Notes: generated by a model not told the origin, from the letters alone. A stretch of DNA of 64,000 nucleotides from Nitrosopumilus ureiphilus (GCF_013407185.1 NZ_CP026995.1:1571913-1635912), one strand, 5' to 3'; counted from the stretch's first letter, positions 37,208 through 46,206 are shown. Made by a program: numbers and translations.

Positions 37208-38320
37208 CTAACTAGTACTTGCCTCAGGTGCAGATTCTTCACCAGAACTTTCAGATGCCATTTCATCTTGTAGTTTTGCTGCAAGAATACTGCATTGTGC
37301 TGCAATATTTTTTGCGCTCTTTCTAAAAGCCGTTGCACTTGGAGAATCAGGATTTGTAATCATAATTGGTTTTCCCAAATCAGAGCCTTCCATGATTCCA
37401 GAGTTTAATGGAATCTCACCTAAGAAAGGCATGTTAAACTGTTCACTGATTTTCTTTGCACCACCATCACCAAAGATGTAATGTTTTTCATCGCAGTTTG
37501 GACAGATAAAGTGACTCATGTTTTCAACAACCCCAATAATTGGAACATTTAGCTTCTCAAACATGGATACAGCTTTTACTGCAACATTGCTTGCAACATC
37601 TTGTGGAGTTGTAACAACGAGGATTCCAGTAATTGGAATTGTTTGAGCAAGTGTTAGTGGAATATCACCAGTACCAGGAGGAAGATCTACAATAAGATAG
37701 TCCAAGTCAGACCAATTAGTATCAACTAAAAATTGTTTTAAGATTCCAGAAATGATAGGACCACGGTAAATTGCTGCCTGATTGGATTGATCTGCAAAGA
37801 AACCAAAGGATACTACTTTTAATCCATGAGAGTCTGCAGGCTGAAGTTTGTTTTCTTCTACTTCCATGAATCCGTCCTTCATTCCCAACATTAACGGAAT
37901 GCTAGGACCATAGATATCAGCATCCAGCAAGCCAACTTTAGCTCCTGATTCAGATAATGCCAATGCCAAGTTTAATGAAACAGTTGATTTTCCAACACCC
38001 CCCTTTCCACTTGCAACACCGATAATGTTTTTGACAGATGCCATTCCAGTGTCTGCATCAAGTGAACGGCCCTCCATTACTTTTGCAGTTACTTTCAAAT
38101 CAAAATTTTTCAATTCAGTAATTTCACCAATTACTTTTCTTACATCATCCTCAATTTCGACATTGAAAGGGCATGCAGGAGTTGTTAATTCCAAAGTAAA
38201 TTTGAGATTACCATCATTTAGTTCCAAGTCTTTAATCATACCCATAGATACAATGTCTTTTTTCAAATCAGGATCAATGACAGTGCCAAGTTTTTCCAGA
38301 ACCTGATCTATTCCAACCAT
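37208..38320 (-). CDS. Mrp/NBP35-family Fe-S carrier ATPase
   Basis: A Mrp-type P-loop ATPase that carries Fe-S clusters. The start is best at ATG 38320 (MVGIDQVLEKLG), although the frame is open to 38368. An N-terminal DUF59/MIP18 domain (1-85) with VIDPDLKKDIVSMGMI and ACPFNVEIEDDV precedes the deviant Walker A GVASGKGGVGKSTVSLNL. The C-terminal half keeps CPNC near residue 265, the cluster-binding pair. The last 25 residues are acidic. Confidence 0.92.
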   Translation of the reverse strand: MVGIDQVLEKLGTVIDPDLKKDIVSMGMIKDLELNDGNLKFTLELTTPACPFNVEIEDDVRKVIGEITELKNFDLKVTAKVMEGRSLDADTGMASVKNIIGVASGKGGVGKSTVSLNLALALSESGAKVGLLDADIYGPSIPLMLGMKDGFMEVEENKLQPADSHGLKVVSFGFFADQSNQAAIYRGPIISGILKQFLVDTNWSDLDYLIVDLPPGTGDIPLTLAQTIPITGILVVTTPQDVASNVAVKAVSMFEKLNVPIIGVVENMSHFICPNCDEKHYIFGDGGAKKISEQFNMPFLGEIPLNSGIMEGSDLGKPIMITNPDSPSATAFRKSAKNIAAQCSILAAKLQDEMASESSGEESAPEASTS

Positions 38321-38467
38321 TGCGTCAAAAAGCCAGTCTACATTATTTAAACATAAGTCAGACATCAAAAAAAATTGTCATTTTTTTGAAAAATCAGTAA
38401 AATATTTGGAGAATTATGAGTAAATCACCCAAAGATTCATAAATTGAAATTCAAGAAAAATACATAA

Positions 38468-39064
38468 TTGTTTTCTATATCCACTCTAGTTGATGTTGTT
38501 AGGATTCCTCCTAGCCTGTTTGGAACTACTCTCAAAAAGGCAGCTGTAAACATCCTCAAAGAGAAATACGAGAGCATGATTAATGCAGATTTAGGATACA
38601 TCATTATGATTTTAGATGCCAAAGTTGACGAAATGGGAAAAATGATTGCAGGAGATGGCGGCACATTCCATAGAGTACAATTTGAAGCATTAACATTTTA
38701 TCCAAAATTACAAGAAATTGTTCAAGGAGAAATTGTAGATATTACAGACTTTGGAGCATTTGTAAGAATTGGTCCAACTGATGCATTACTTCACTTGTCA
38801 CAAGTGATGGATGATTATCTTAAAAGTGATGTAAAGTCGGGAATGATTTTAGCTAATCAAAGTGGTAGAACATTAAAAGTTGGTTCTACACTTCGTGCAA
38901 GAATTACTGCCGTATCATTAGGAAAAGCTGCTGCAATGGGCAAGATTGGAATCACATGTAGACAACCATTCCTTGGAGCAGATGCCTGGATTGCAGAAGA
39001 GATTAAAAAATCCACAGGGGATTCAGATAAACCTGCAAAAGAAGCTGAAGTAGAGGCAAGTTAA
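38468..39064 (+). CDS. rpo7: RNA polymerase subunit Rpo7 (RpoE')
   Basis: A 198-aa archaeal RNA polymerase stalk subunit. The N-terminal RNP-like tip (1-80, RIPPSLFGTTLKKAAVNIL) and C-terminal S1/OB domain (GEIVDITDFGAFVRIGP, DALLHLSQVMDDY) are clear. The start is TTG 38468. It is followed 1 nt later by Spt4, a conserved archaeal pairing; with Rpo4 it would form the stalk. Confidence 0.94.
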   Translation: MFSISTLVDVVRIPPSLFGTTLKKAAVNILKEKYESMINADLGYIIMILDAKVDEMGKMIAGDGGTFHRVQFEALTFYPKLQEIVQGEIVDITDFGAFVRIGPTDALLHLSQVMDDYLKSDVKSGMILANQSGRTLKVGSTLRARITAVSLGKAAAMGKIGITCRQPFLGADAWIAEEIKKSTGDSDKPAKEAEVEAS

Positions 39065-39065
39065 G

Positions 39066-39254
39066 ATGGCACGAGAGATGGCATGCCGAAAATGCAAGTT
39101 TGTTACAACAGGCAAAGTTTGTCCTGGTTGCAAATCATCGGATTTGACACCGGACTGGAGCGGAATTGTACTTGTAGTTGATCCAACAAATTCAGAGATT
39201 TCAAAAACTCTAGGTATCACTCAAAAAGGCAAGTATGCAATCAAAGTAACATAG
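39066..39254 (+). CDS. spt4: Transcription elongation factor Spt4 (RpoE'')
   Basis: A 62-aa Spt4 zinc protein: ACRKCKFVTTGKVCPGCKSS holds the four-cysteine zinc site, followed by WSGIVLVVDPTNSEI and GKYAIKV, the Spt5-binding face. It overlaps nothing and starts 1 nt after rpo7. Confidence 0.95.
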   Translation: MAREMACRKCKFVTTGKVCPGCKSSDLTPDWSGIVLVVDPTNSEISKTLGITQKGKYAIKVT

Positions 39255-39297
39255 AATATTTCTAAATCTTTAAAATCACATTAACATTCTAACAATA

Positions 39298-40116
39298 ATG
39301 TTGTCATTTAATTCTAAAAAACAATTACTACAATTTCTTACAGAAGACATAGGATCTGGAGATATAACAAGTGTCCTTCTACCAAAGAAAAGGATTTCAG
39401 CTAAAATAATTTCAAGAGAAAATGCAATTGTAGCAGGAGTAGTTTATGCAAAAGAGATTTTCAAATTAAAAGGATGTAATGTAAAAATTGTTAGAAAGGA
39501 TGGCTCTAAAATAAAACCCAATCAAACTATAATGACAATTAGTGGGGACGCAGGGAAAATTCTCACATGTGAGAGAACTGTATTAAATCTCCTTACAAGA
39601 ATGAGCGGAATTGCAACTCAAACAAATGAACTTGTAAAAAAGATCCCAACAAAAACAAAATTGTATGCAACTAGAAAAACAGCTCCAGGACTTAGATATT
39701 TTGATAAAGAGGCAGTAGAGATAGGCGGAGGCAAAAAACACAGACTACGACTGGATGAAATGGTGATGATCAAAGACAATCATATTGCAGTTGAGGGCTC
39801 GTTATTATCATTAATTAAAAAAGCAAAGAAAAAATACAAAAAATTTGAAGTGGAAGTTGAAAATACATCAGATGCAGTTCTTGCAGCAAAAGAGGGAGCA
39901 ACAATAATCATGCTAGATAACTTCTTACCTGCACAAATCAAGAAAACAATTCAAGTACTCAGAAATGAGAAATTGCGAGGCAAAGTATTACTTGAAGCAT
40001 CAGGCGGCATTAATTCTAAAAATATTGCAAGTTATGGAAAAACAAAAGTAGACATCATATCAGTTGGAAGTATTACAAATTCTGTCAAAGGAATTGATAT
40101 GAGTTTGGAAATTTAA
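39298..40116 (+). CDS. nadC: Nicotinate-nucleotide pyrophosphorylase (quinolinate phosphoribosyltransferase)
   Basis: A 272-aa NadC that converts quinolinate and PRPP to nicotinate mononucleotide. Motifs include TEDIGSGDITSVLLPKK, ERTVLNLLTRMSGIAT, TRKTAPGLRYFDKEAV, KKHRLRLDEMVMIKDNH and LEASGGINSKNI. Convergent with the TPR gene (4-nt overlap) and close to nadA and nadX, so this region makes NAD de novo from aspartate. Confidence 0.95.
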   Translation: MLSFNSKKQLLQFLTEDIGSGDITSVLLPKKRISAKIISRENAIVAGVVYAKEIFKLKGCNVKIVRKDGSKIKPNQTIMTISGDAGKILTCERTVLNLLTRMSGIATQTNELVKKIPTKTKLYATRKTAPGLRYFDKEAVEIGGGKKHRLRLDEMVMIKDNHIAVEGSLLSLIKKAKKKYKKFEVEVENTSDAVLAAKEGATIIMLDNFLPAQIKKTIQVLRNEKLRGKVLLEASGGINSKNIASYGKTKVDIISVGSITNSVKGIDMSLEI

Positions 40117-40535
40117 GAATTCAATTCTTCTAGTAAAACAAGTACTGCCTTGTTTTTTGGATCAATTTCTTGAATTTTTTCACAACACTGAATTGCCCTT
40201 TTATTCTCACCTAATTTCTGATGAGAGTATGCTTTGAGCAATAAAACTTCAACATCATAAGAAGCGATTTCGAGTGCTTTATCAAAATAAGATATTGCAG
40301 TTTTGTATTTGTTTTGCAAATGGTAAATTCCGCCCATAGTAAACAAAATATCATGATGATGCGGAACTTTGTGCAAAAAATCTTTACCTGATTTTAAGGC
40401 AGCGTCATATTTTTTTTCTTTAACTAGTTTTTTTATCTCTTTGAGTTTTTCAATGTTTTTTTTCTTTTGAGGATCTCTTGGAGTTCTACTAAATAATCCA
40501 ACCAAAATAGTCCACTCAATCTTAGCTGATTTCAA
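40113..40535 (-). CDS. TPR-repeat protein, 140 aa
   Basis: A small tetratricopeptide protein with about three repeats (DILFTMGGIYHLQNKYKTAI, VEVLLLKAYSHQKLGENKRA, then the C-terminal helix), after a basic N-terminal helix. It binds a protein partner by family habit. It overlaps nadC by 4 nt at its 3' end and nadA by 14 nt at its 5' end and is probably cotranscribed with nadA. Confidence 0.8.
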   Translation of the reverse strand: MKSAKIEWTILVGLFSRTPRDPQKKKNIEKLKEIKKLVKEKKYDAALKSGKDFLHKVPHHHDILFTMGGIYHLQNKYKTAISYFDKALEIASYDVEVLLLKAYSHQKLGENKRAIQCCEKIQEIDPKNKAVLVLLEELNS

Positions 40536-41487
40536 GCATTCTATTAATTGCTAAACGCGCCTTATCGGCAATCTCTTTTGGAACGGTGACAACATTTTTT
40601 TCATTTACCAGCGCATCATATACTTTTTCAAGGGTAATCATCTTCATGTATTGGCATTCAGCTTTCTCTGATGCAGGGATGAATGTTTTTCCAGGATTTT
40701 GCTGCCTCATTTTATACAAGATACCAGTCTCTGTTGCAACAACAAAGTTTTTTGATTGTGATTGATGGACATGATTTAGCATTCCCTCTGTGGAAAGAAT
40801 TGAAACTTTTTTGCCATCATAACTTCCATCTGCAACATCATACATCATAGGAGTCGTACAACTGCATTCTGGATGAATAACAAATTCTGCATCTTTCATA
40901 GAATTTAATTTTTCAGTTACATCTTCAGGAGTAATTCCTGCATGGACATGGCATTCTCCTGCCCAGATATGCATGTTTTTTCTTCCAGTCATTTTTGCAA
41001 CATAAGAACCAAGGAACATATCAGGCAAAAATAATATTTCTTTTTCTTCAGGTATTGCCTTTACAACATTAACTGCATTTGATGAAGTACAACAATAATC
41101 AAGTTCGGCTTTAATTTCTGCAGTGGTATTAACATAACCTACTGCAATTGCATTAGGATGTTGTTTTTTCCAATTACGCAATTCTTCAACAGTGATTGAA
41201 TCAGACAATGAGCATCCAGCCTCTAAATCAGGAAGTAGTACTTTTTTGTCAGGACTAATAATGGCAGCAGTTTCAGCCATAAAGTTTACACCACAAAACA
41301 AAATTGTCTTTTGGTCTACAGTAGCAGCTTGCCTTGAAAGACCTAAAGAGTCACCTGTAAAATCAGCAATATCCTGTACATCAGGAATCTGATAATTGTG
41401 TGCCAAAATTACTACGTCTTTTTCCTTCTTGAGTTTTAGAATCTCTTCTTTAAGCTGGGATGACTGTTGAACTAACATAGACCACAA
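40522..41487 (-). CDS. nadA: Quinolinate synthase
   Basis: A 321-aa NadA condensing iminoaspartate with dihydroxyacetone phosphate to quinolinate. Diagnostic features are AHNYQIPDVQDIADFTGDSL near residue 30, CGVNFMAETAAI, the cluster cysteines in DLEAGCSL, AECHVHAGI and ECSCTTPMM. The last named sites bind the [4Fe-4S] cluster. The ORF opens at TTG 41487; MLVQQSS at 41478 is the better start. Confidence 0.95.
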   Translation of the reverse strand: MWSMLVQQSSQLKEEILKLKKEKDVVILAHNYQIPDVQDIADFTGDSLGLSRQAATVDQKTILFCGVNFMAETAAIISPDKKVLLPDLEAGCSLSDSITVEELRNWKKQHPNAIAVGYVNTTAEIKAELDYCCTSSNAVNVVKAIPEEKEILFLPDMFLGSYVAKMTGRKNMHIWAGECHVHAGITPEDVTEKLNSMKDAEFVIHPECSCTTPMMYDVADGSYDGKKVSILSTEGMLNHVHQSQSKNFVVATETGILYKMRQQNPGKTFIPASEKAECQYMKMITLEKVYDALVNEKNVVTVPKEIADKARLAINRMLEIS

Positions 41488-41621
41488 AATTTTGCGTTTG
41501 TGAGGATTTAAAGAATGGGAAGTAGTCCAGAATTCTCTAAAAAGATAGCTAATGTGGCAAGAATTTCCCCTTTTCAGATTACTACCTCATGATATAAACA
41601 AAGGTAGAAAATTAACCAATT

Positions 41622-41765
41622 ATGGGAAAGCGAATTACAGTAATAATAGATGATGGCATTGTAAAAAAACTTCGTGAAAAACAAGCAAAGAAGATCAAAG
41701 AGTCCTCAGAGTCAGTGAGTTTCTCCAGGGTTTTAAATGAAGCATTACGTAACAGTATGAAATAA
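41622..41765 (+). CDS. Small ribbon-helix-helix protein, 47 aa
   Basis: ATG 41622 opens 47 codons with the RHH/CopG layout: a beta strand RITVIIDD, helix VKKLREKQAKKIK, then SFSRVLNEALRNS as the second helix. It sits between nadA (divergent) and nadX. As an RHH protein it may bind DNA as a dimer; control of the NAD genes is inference. Confidence 0.7.
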   Translation: MGKRITVIIDDGIVKKLREKQAKKIKESSESVSFSRVLNEALRNSMK

Positions 41766-41815
41766 TTACAAACGGTTGATATTCAATTGAAATCAGCAAA
41801 TATGATTTTGTTATA

Positions 41816-42634
41816 CTATGTACCAATCTGAATATCATCAGAACAGTATTTTCTTAGAGTTTCAATTGCAGACAAAATTGCCAATCTGCTTGTTTTAGGA
41901 TTATTAGAATCAGGAAAATTCTCAATTGTAAAGTTCATCTTTCCAAATTTTCCTTCAGCCTCAATGTGATGGGTGTTTTTGTCAGTATCAGGATCAGCGA
42001 TAATTTTCACAATTGTTTTTTCACTTCCTATTCCAGATAATGAAAGAAGGGCTGCAACATTGATGTTTGCAGGAAATAAAGAAACTGCTTGTTTTGCAGT
42101 TCCTTCAAAGATTGTTGTAGGAGAACAAATAGCATCCAAATCAATTTGAGAAGTTTCAAAAAACTTTGCACCCTTTAGGGAATGTGGATGTTTTGTTGTT
42201 GTAATAGATACAGACTCTAATTCATCTTTGACAGATTTAATTCCATCCAAACCGGCAATTGCACCAGAAGGAAGATAGATAGTTTTTTTGAAATGGTTGC
42301 AGGCATCTGATAAAATAGCATAGATTGATTCATCTAATAATGCACCAACACTCATTATCATCAAATCACGTTTATTCTGCAATACACTTAGTCCAACGTC
42401 TTTAACAGCATCTTGAGATGCAGCTTCGACTATGATGTTGACGCTATGAGACGACAAGAGATGCGAGTTTTCAACTATTTCAGGTTTTGAGTTTAATTTT
42501 GAGACAAGCTCAATTGCGGTTTCTTTTGATACGTCATAAACATGGGTAAGCATGCCAGGTATCTTTCCTGAATCAATTGCAAGTGCAATCTGAGTACCTA
42601 TTGCACCACAACCCAACAAACCAATTTTTTTCAA
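41816..42634 (-). CDS. nadX: L-aspartate dehydrogenase NadX
   Basis: A 272-aa NadX, making iminoaspartate from aspartate with NAD(P). The Rossmann motif GLLGCGAIGTQIALAI is at the N-terminus; IIVEAASQDAVKDV, SVGALLDESIYAIL, LPSGAIAGLDGIKS and the catalytic His in HIEAEG follow. Family enzymes feed NadA. Downstream of nadA on the same strand, separated by the RHH gene. Confidence 0.92.
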   Translation of the reverse strand: MKKIGLLGCGAIGTQIALAIDSGKIPGMLTHVYDVSKETAIELVSKLNSKPEIVENSHLLSSHSVNIIVEAASQDAVKDVGLSVLQNKRDLMIMSVGALLDESIYAILSDACNHFKKTIYLPSGAIAGLDGIKSVKDELESVSITTTKHPHSLKGAKFFETSQIDLDAICSPTTIFEGTAKQAVSLFPANINVAALLSLSGIGSEKTIVKIIADPDTDKNTHHIEAEGKFGKMNFTIENFPDSNNPKTSRLAILSAIETLRKYCSDDIQIGT

Positions 42635-42657
42635 GTGAATTTATTAGAAAAGGTCAC

Positions 42658-43239
42658 TTAATTAATTCTAGTCCAATCTCTTACAAGAGGGTTCTTTTGT
42701 GCTACGTAAATTATTGCCATTATAGGAATTCCAAGAATCAAAATTGACAATCCTTCAAATTCTGGAATGACACGGGTTCCAATGATTTCAATATTTTTAG
42801 TGTCTTCTGAAATAATAAAACCAACCACATAATCATTAGGAAATTTCATCAAATCATATCTAGTATCAACGCCATCAACTAAAACTGTAAATTTTTCACC
42901 TTTAGCAGAAATTACATCAGTGGGAGCTCTTACCCAGAAATCAGTCTTTTCAGGAACATCATCCATAATAATTTCAATTGATTTTCTCTCTTCATTGATT
43001 TTCATAGAAGACAGTACTGGAATGGGATCATCAGAACCCATAGCATCAAAGCTTCCATGATACCCATAGTAAACATCGTAGGATTTTTCATCATACTCAA
43101 AAGTGACTTTTTCAGATTCTAATTGAGAGATGTCAAGGTACTGAGCATATGCATCAGAATTGAATATGTGCTCAGCAAAGGCATGACTGGATGAAGGTAT
43201 TATCAAAAGCAAAAGAAATACAAAAACATAACGAATCAA
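42658..43239 (-). CDS. Secreted protein with PEF-type C-terminal membrane tail
   Basis: A membrane-anchored exported protein of about 193 aa from TTG 43239, where a signal peptide MIRYVFVFLLLLIIPSS begins (the frame is open to 43272). A central beta domain includes DIKLEYDEKSY-like strands and VRAPTDVISAKGEKFTVL. The C-terminus is IPEFEGLSILILGIPIMAI followed by a short charged tail, a PEF-type sorting signal also seen at 3219-3977. Confidence 0.7.
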   Translation of the reverse strand: MIRYVFVFLLLLIIPSSSHAFAEHIFNSDAYAQYLDISQLESEKVTFEYDEKSYDVYYGYHGSFDAMGSDDPIPVLSSMKINEERKSIEIIMDDVPEKTDFWVRAPTDVISAKGEKFTVLVDGVDTRYDLMKFPNDYVVGFIISEDTKNIEIIGTRVIPEFEGLSILILGIPIMAIIYVAQKNPLVRDWTRIN

Positions 43240-43359
43240 GCAATAACAGTATAATTCTAACGCATATAACAAAAGAGTAAATTCTCAATTTTGATTTTCT
43301 AATTTGAATTCAAGTATGATTTATCACCAAATTATTTATGTAAAGAAATTCAAAAATTT

Positions 43360-44337
43360 ATGATGAATTTTTCCCAAATTACAATAATTTGCAGTCTTTT
43401 TCTCCTAGTAATTCAACCATCATATGGCGACTTGGAATCACCTAGAAAACAAATGGAGCAAGGTACTCTAGCTCAAGATGTCATTTGCAAATCAGGATTA
43501 GAACTAGTAATCAGAACAAATGGGTTTGCAGCATGTGTAAGACCAGATACTGCAGATAAGATGCAAAAAATAGGAATGTTAATCATTCCAATAAAGTTTA
43601 CAGATTTGGAAAAAGAGTTCAAATCAGTTTCTGCCTCAGAAGAAGAAATTGATACAGTTCCTGCATCAAGCATGTCAATTGTAAACTTCTACATAAAGGA
43701 TCAAGATTTGAATGTGGCACACAATGGTGTTGAAGTAATATCAACACAAGGATTGTTTGAATTTACAATTAACGGAATTGAAATTAACGGTCCTCAAAAA
43801 ATGATTGAGACAGGACCCAACACGGGTGAATTTTATGTCAGATTGGAGTTGCCAGAAACAATCAATGGAAAACCATTAAGTCAAGAGGATATTGTTCTCA
43901 TAAAATACTTGGATGAATCGGATTTTGCCGGAGAGCGAAGAATTCTAGTAAAATCAGTTCCATTAACATCTACATTTGCCAAAGTTGAAACTTTTGGTGG
44001 CGGTTCCAGGATTGGTCACGAATTTACATTAAGAATTTACGAGCCTGATGCAAATAGGGACTCCAAAGATGAAGACAAAATTCCACTGAGTTCTTTTGAA
44101 TACAGAGGTGACGGCGGCATTAGAACAACACTTGCAAACCCTAAATTTGATGCAAATTCCAGTTCATTAATTGAGACAGGTCCCAATACAAGCACGTTTG
44201 AAGTAAAGATTAAGATTCCAAGAGAATTAGACGGCAAAGTTATTCACATTGGAGACAAATATGAAATCAGATACATAGACAGAAGTACACCTTCGGGAAC
44301 TGATGAGAAGATTATTTTGAAAGGAAAAATTGGATAA
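43360..44337 (+). CDS. Secreted protein of unknown function, 325 aa
   Basis: Has a signal peptide (1-23, ending PSYGD), a cysteine pair in the first 60 residues (DVICKSGLELVIRTNGFAACV) and two Ig-like repeats with ETGPNTGEFYVRLELPE and ETGPNTSTFEVKIKIPR. Such TGPNTxxF repeats occur in archaeal surface proteins. A 60-codon open stretch follows the stop in another frame (to 44468) but has no start. Confidence 0.72.
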   Translation: MMNFSQITIICSLFLLVIQPSYGDLESPRKQMEQGTLAQDVICKSGLELVIRTNGFAACVRPDTADKMQKIGMLIIPIKFTDLEKEFKSVSASEEEIDTVPASSMSIVNFYIKDQDLNVAHNGVEVISTQGLFEFTINGIEINGPQKMIETGPNTGEFYVRLELPETINGKPLSQEDIVLIKYLDESDFAGERRILVKSVPLTSTFAKVETFGGGSRIGHEFTLRIYEPDANRDSKDEDKIPLSSFEYRGDGGIRTTLANPKFDANSSSLIETGPNTSTFEVKIKIPRELDGKVIHIGDKYEIRYIDRSTPSGTDEKIILKGKIG

Positions 44338-44465
44338 AGAAGACGATTCAGAGGTATTCAAGATTCACTGAGAAGATACTAGTCGACGAAGACAATGGAT
44401 TGGACCTGAAAATTATACAGATAGGAGATTTTGAGGCTGGACAGTATCTGCAGTATACTAGTTTC

Positions 44466-44696
44466 ATTTGAGCTGTGAACTACCACTCGCTAAAGCATCG
44501 TGGCTCTTCTTCCTGCTTCATCGAGCCTCAAAGTTGCTTTCGCAGACGTTTGTGGTTGTGGCTATCCCAACCCTGTGTCGGGGTCTCTATCTTTTCAGAT
44601 TCAGGCGTTTGTATTTTGATGGTTCCCACAGTTCCTACGGTACCATATGTCATTGGTTTTCTTACACGCATATTGTATTTGAATATTTCATTGTGT
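44466..44696 (-). repeat. Left part of the interrupted ~300-bp repeat
   Basis: Matches 28090-28315 in inverted orientation with a few indels (for example GGCTCTTCTTCC here against GGCTTCTTCC there). It ends exactly at the 8-bp target duplication CATTGTGT (44689-44696) and the inverted repeat of the inserted element. The remaining part resumes at 47058. Confidence 0.75.
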
Positions 44697-44723
44697 GGTT
44701 CTGCTAACTTGTCGAGACCTGAA
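44697..44723 (+). repeat. Left terminal inverted repeat of the element
   Basis: Starts GGTTCTGCTAACTTG and is 27 bp long, matching the reverse complement of 47031-47057 without mismatch; similarity stops at the 28th base. It lies 31 bp from the transposase stop. Confidence 0.9.
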
Positions 44724-44754
44724 ATACGGATCTTCTCTAGATTGAATTTCATAC

Positions 44755-45870
44755 CTAGTTGGAATTTGCCTTGTGTAGGCTAGCGTTTTGGATTATTGTC
44801 TTCCATCTATTCTTGCCATCAACTTTTATCAATGCTTCCTCTGATGGGGTCTTTCCCTTTAATGCACCATGCTTTTTTGTAAAATTGTAGTATGCTTTCA
44901 TTCCGTCAAGAATAGGAGTGTCTATTTTTTTTAGACCCCTGAATACCTTTTCTCTGTCTCTAATTTCACCGTTTAATCTCTCCATCTTGTTATTGTTCAT
45001 ATCACCTTGAATGTGGATATGTCTAGTATGTTGTGTCTTTTTTCCAAATATTCTCTTTGATGATTTTTTATATGCTGGGAGTCCATCTGTAATGAACTGA
45101 GTGGGATTTTTTCCTATTGCTTCTTTAGTGAGTTTTAGTAAATTGTCTGCATTGTGCTGAAATTTGGTGTCTGCCATGTCAGAAGCCAACCAATATCTAG
45201 TATCATCATCCATTGAAGCAAAAAGATATTTTTGTTCTCCATTCACTTTAATCCAAACCTCATCTGCCCTTACCCAATTTCCAGTTCTAGGAACTATCTC
45301 ATTGAGATACTTTGAAACCATTGTAGAGTATTTGCAAATCCATTCGTATATTGTAACACATGATACCTCAATTCCCATCATCTCATAATGGTTTGAAATG
45401 TCACGTGTGGACATTCCAGAATAGTACATTTGTAACGCACCTGTAATCGTATTTACATCAAACCTTGTTTTCTCAAATCCATAGTTTGTTGAGAATTTCT
45501 TTTTACAGTCAAGACACTTGAAAATCTGCACGTTTCCATTCTTGTTCTTTCTAGTTCCCTTTTTGGTTATTCTGCCAGAGTCACAATACTTGCAAAGGTT
45601 AAGTGCTGAGCGTTCCATGATTCTAAAGATGTTGTTTCTATAACACTTGTTTTTCATGATTAGTTCCAATGTAATCTTGATGTGCTTACAATCTGCTTTT
45701 CTTGTGATGTGATCCATACACTCACAGATTAGACCGTTTCCAGTTCGTGATACGATATAGAATTTCTCTGGATTTGTCTGTGAACGAACCTTGAATTTGG
45801 TTGATTCAAACTGTGTTGCATAACCTGTTGATTCCATCATTTGTTTTGCTCTTTGTTCTCTCAAATTCAT
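44755..45870 (-). CDS. DDE transposase with SWIM and zinc-ribbon domains
   Basis: A 371-aa transposase. A SWIM zinc site (C49, C51, C61, H63 in LICECMDH and ADCKHI) is followed by an IS1/IS6-like zinc ribbon (C93, C96, C119, C122). The catalytic core has D203 (RADEVWI), D262 (ITDGLPAY) and E297 (NNKMERLNGE), a DD(34)E spacing typical of IS6/IS240. It looks intact. It is divergent from the AbrB-like gene across 62 bp containing two palindromes and lies near the left inverted repeat. Confidence 0.92.
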   Translation of the reverse strand: MNLREQRAKQMMESTGYATQFESTKFKVRSQTNPEKFYIVSRTGNGLICECMDHITRKADCKHIKITLELIMKNKCYRNNIFRIMERSALNLCKYCDSGRITKKGTRKNKNGNVQIFKCLDCKKKFSTNYGFEKTRFDVNTITGALQMYYSGMSTRDISNHYEMMGIEVSCVTIYEWICKYSTMVSKYLNEIVPRTGNWVRADEVWIKVNGEQKYLFASMDDDTRYWLASDMADTKFQHNADNLLKLTKEAIGKNPTQFITDGLPAYKKSSKRIFGKKTQHTRHIHIQGDMNNNKMERLNGEIRDREKVFRGLKKIDTPILDGMKAYYNFTKKHGALKGKTPSEEALIKVDGKNRWKTIIQNASLHKANSN

Positions 45871-45880
45871 ATATTATATT

Positions 45881-45892
45881 ATACGTACGTAT
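45881..45892. promoter_or_regulatory. Operator-like palindrome 1
   Basis: ATACGTACGTAT, a perfect 12-bp palindrome in the 62-bp divergent region between the transposase and the AbrB-like gene. An identical copy follows at 45910-45921, 29 bp centre to centre (close to three helical turns). A likely binding site for a dimeric regulator such as the adjacent AbrB-like protein (inference). Confidence 0.6.
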
Positions 45893-45909
45893 ATTTATAT
45901 TTAATTATT

Positions 45910-45921
45910 ATACGTACGTAT
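45910..45921. promoter_or_regulatory. Operator-like palindrome 2
   Basis: Second copy of ATACGTACGTAT, extended left by TT as in copy 1. It ends 12 bp before the ATG at 45933 and so probably overlaps the promoter/start of that gene. Confidence 0.6.
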
Positions 45922-45932
45922 GATTTTTATAC

Positions 45933-46121
45933 ATGAATCAAACAGTTAGTCTATTGACAAGATGGAAAAAAGATGAGACAGAATTTCCAGTAAAACTGTC
46001 GTTTGACGGAACTAACAGCATGACGTGCAGGATACCCAAACCCATACTGGAATTACTGGGAGAGCCTGAAGGAATCAAGTTTGTTATTCAAGGCAAGCGT
46101 ATAGTGGTCACAGGTAGCTAG
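45933..46121 (+). CDS. AbrB-like small DNA-binding protein
   Basis: A 62-aa protein. The VKLSFDGTNSMTCRIPKPI segment followed by LELLGEPEGIKFVIQGKR resembles the swapped-hairpin AbrB/SpoVT fold used by antitoxins and transition regulators. It is divergent from the transposase with two palindromes between them, so it may repress transposition. A partner toxin is not seen. Confidence 0.6.
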   Translation: MNQTVSLLTRWKKDETEFPVKLSFDGTNSMTCRIPKPILELLGEPEGIKFVIQGKRIVVTGS

Positions 46122-46127
46122 TTACGT

Positions 46128-46144
46128 CATGGTACCGTACCATG
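46128..46144. promoter_or_regulatory. 17-bp palindrome after the AbrB-like gene
   Basis: CATGGTACCGTACCATG, an 8-bp inverted repeat with one central base, 7 bp after the stop at 46121. It could be a regulatory site or a 3' hairpin. It is not followed by a T-run, so a simple terminator is less likely. Confidence 0.45.
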
Positions 46145-46206
46145 TCGTCATGCCGAAGTTGCTTTTTTAAGTGAATGTTGTGTGTATAGAATATACAAGT
46201 AGTGGG

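Noticed and set aside
44338-44468. Open stretch after the secreted protein (protein-like end GLDLKIIQIGDFEAG)
   Set aside because: No start codon in frame and no recognised relative. Possibly a remnant but too weak to list.
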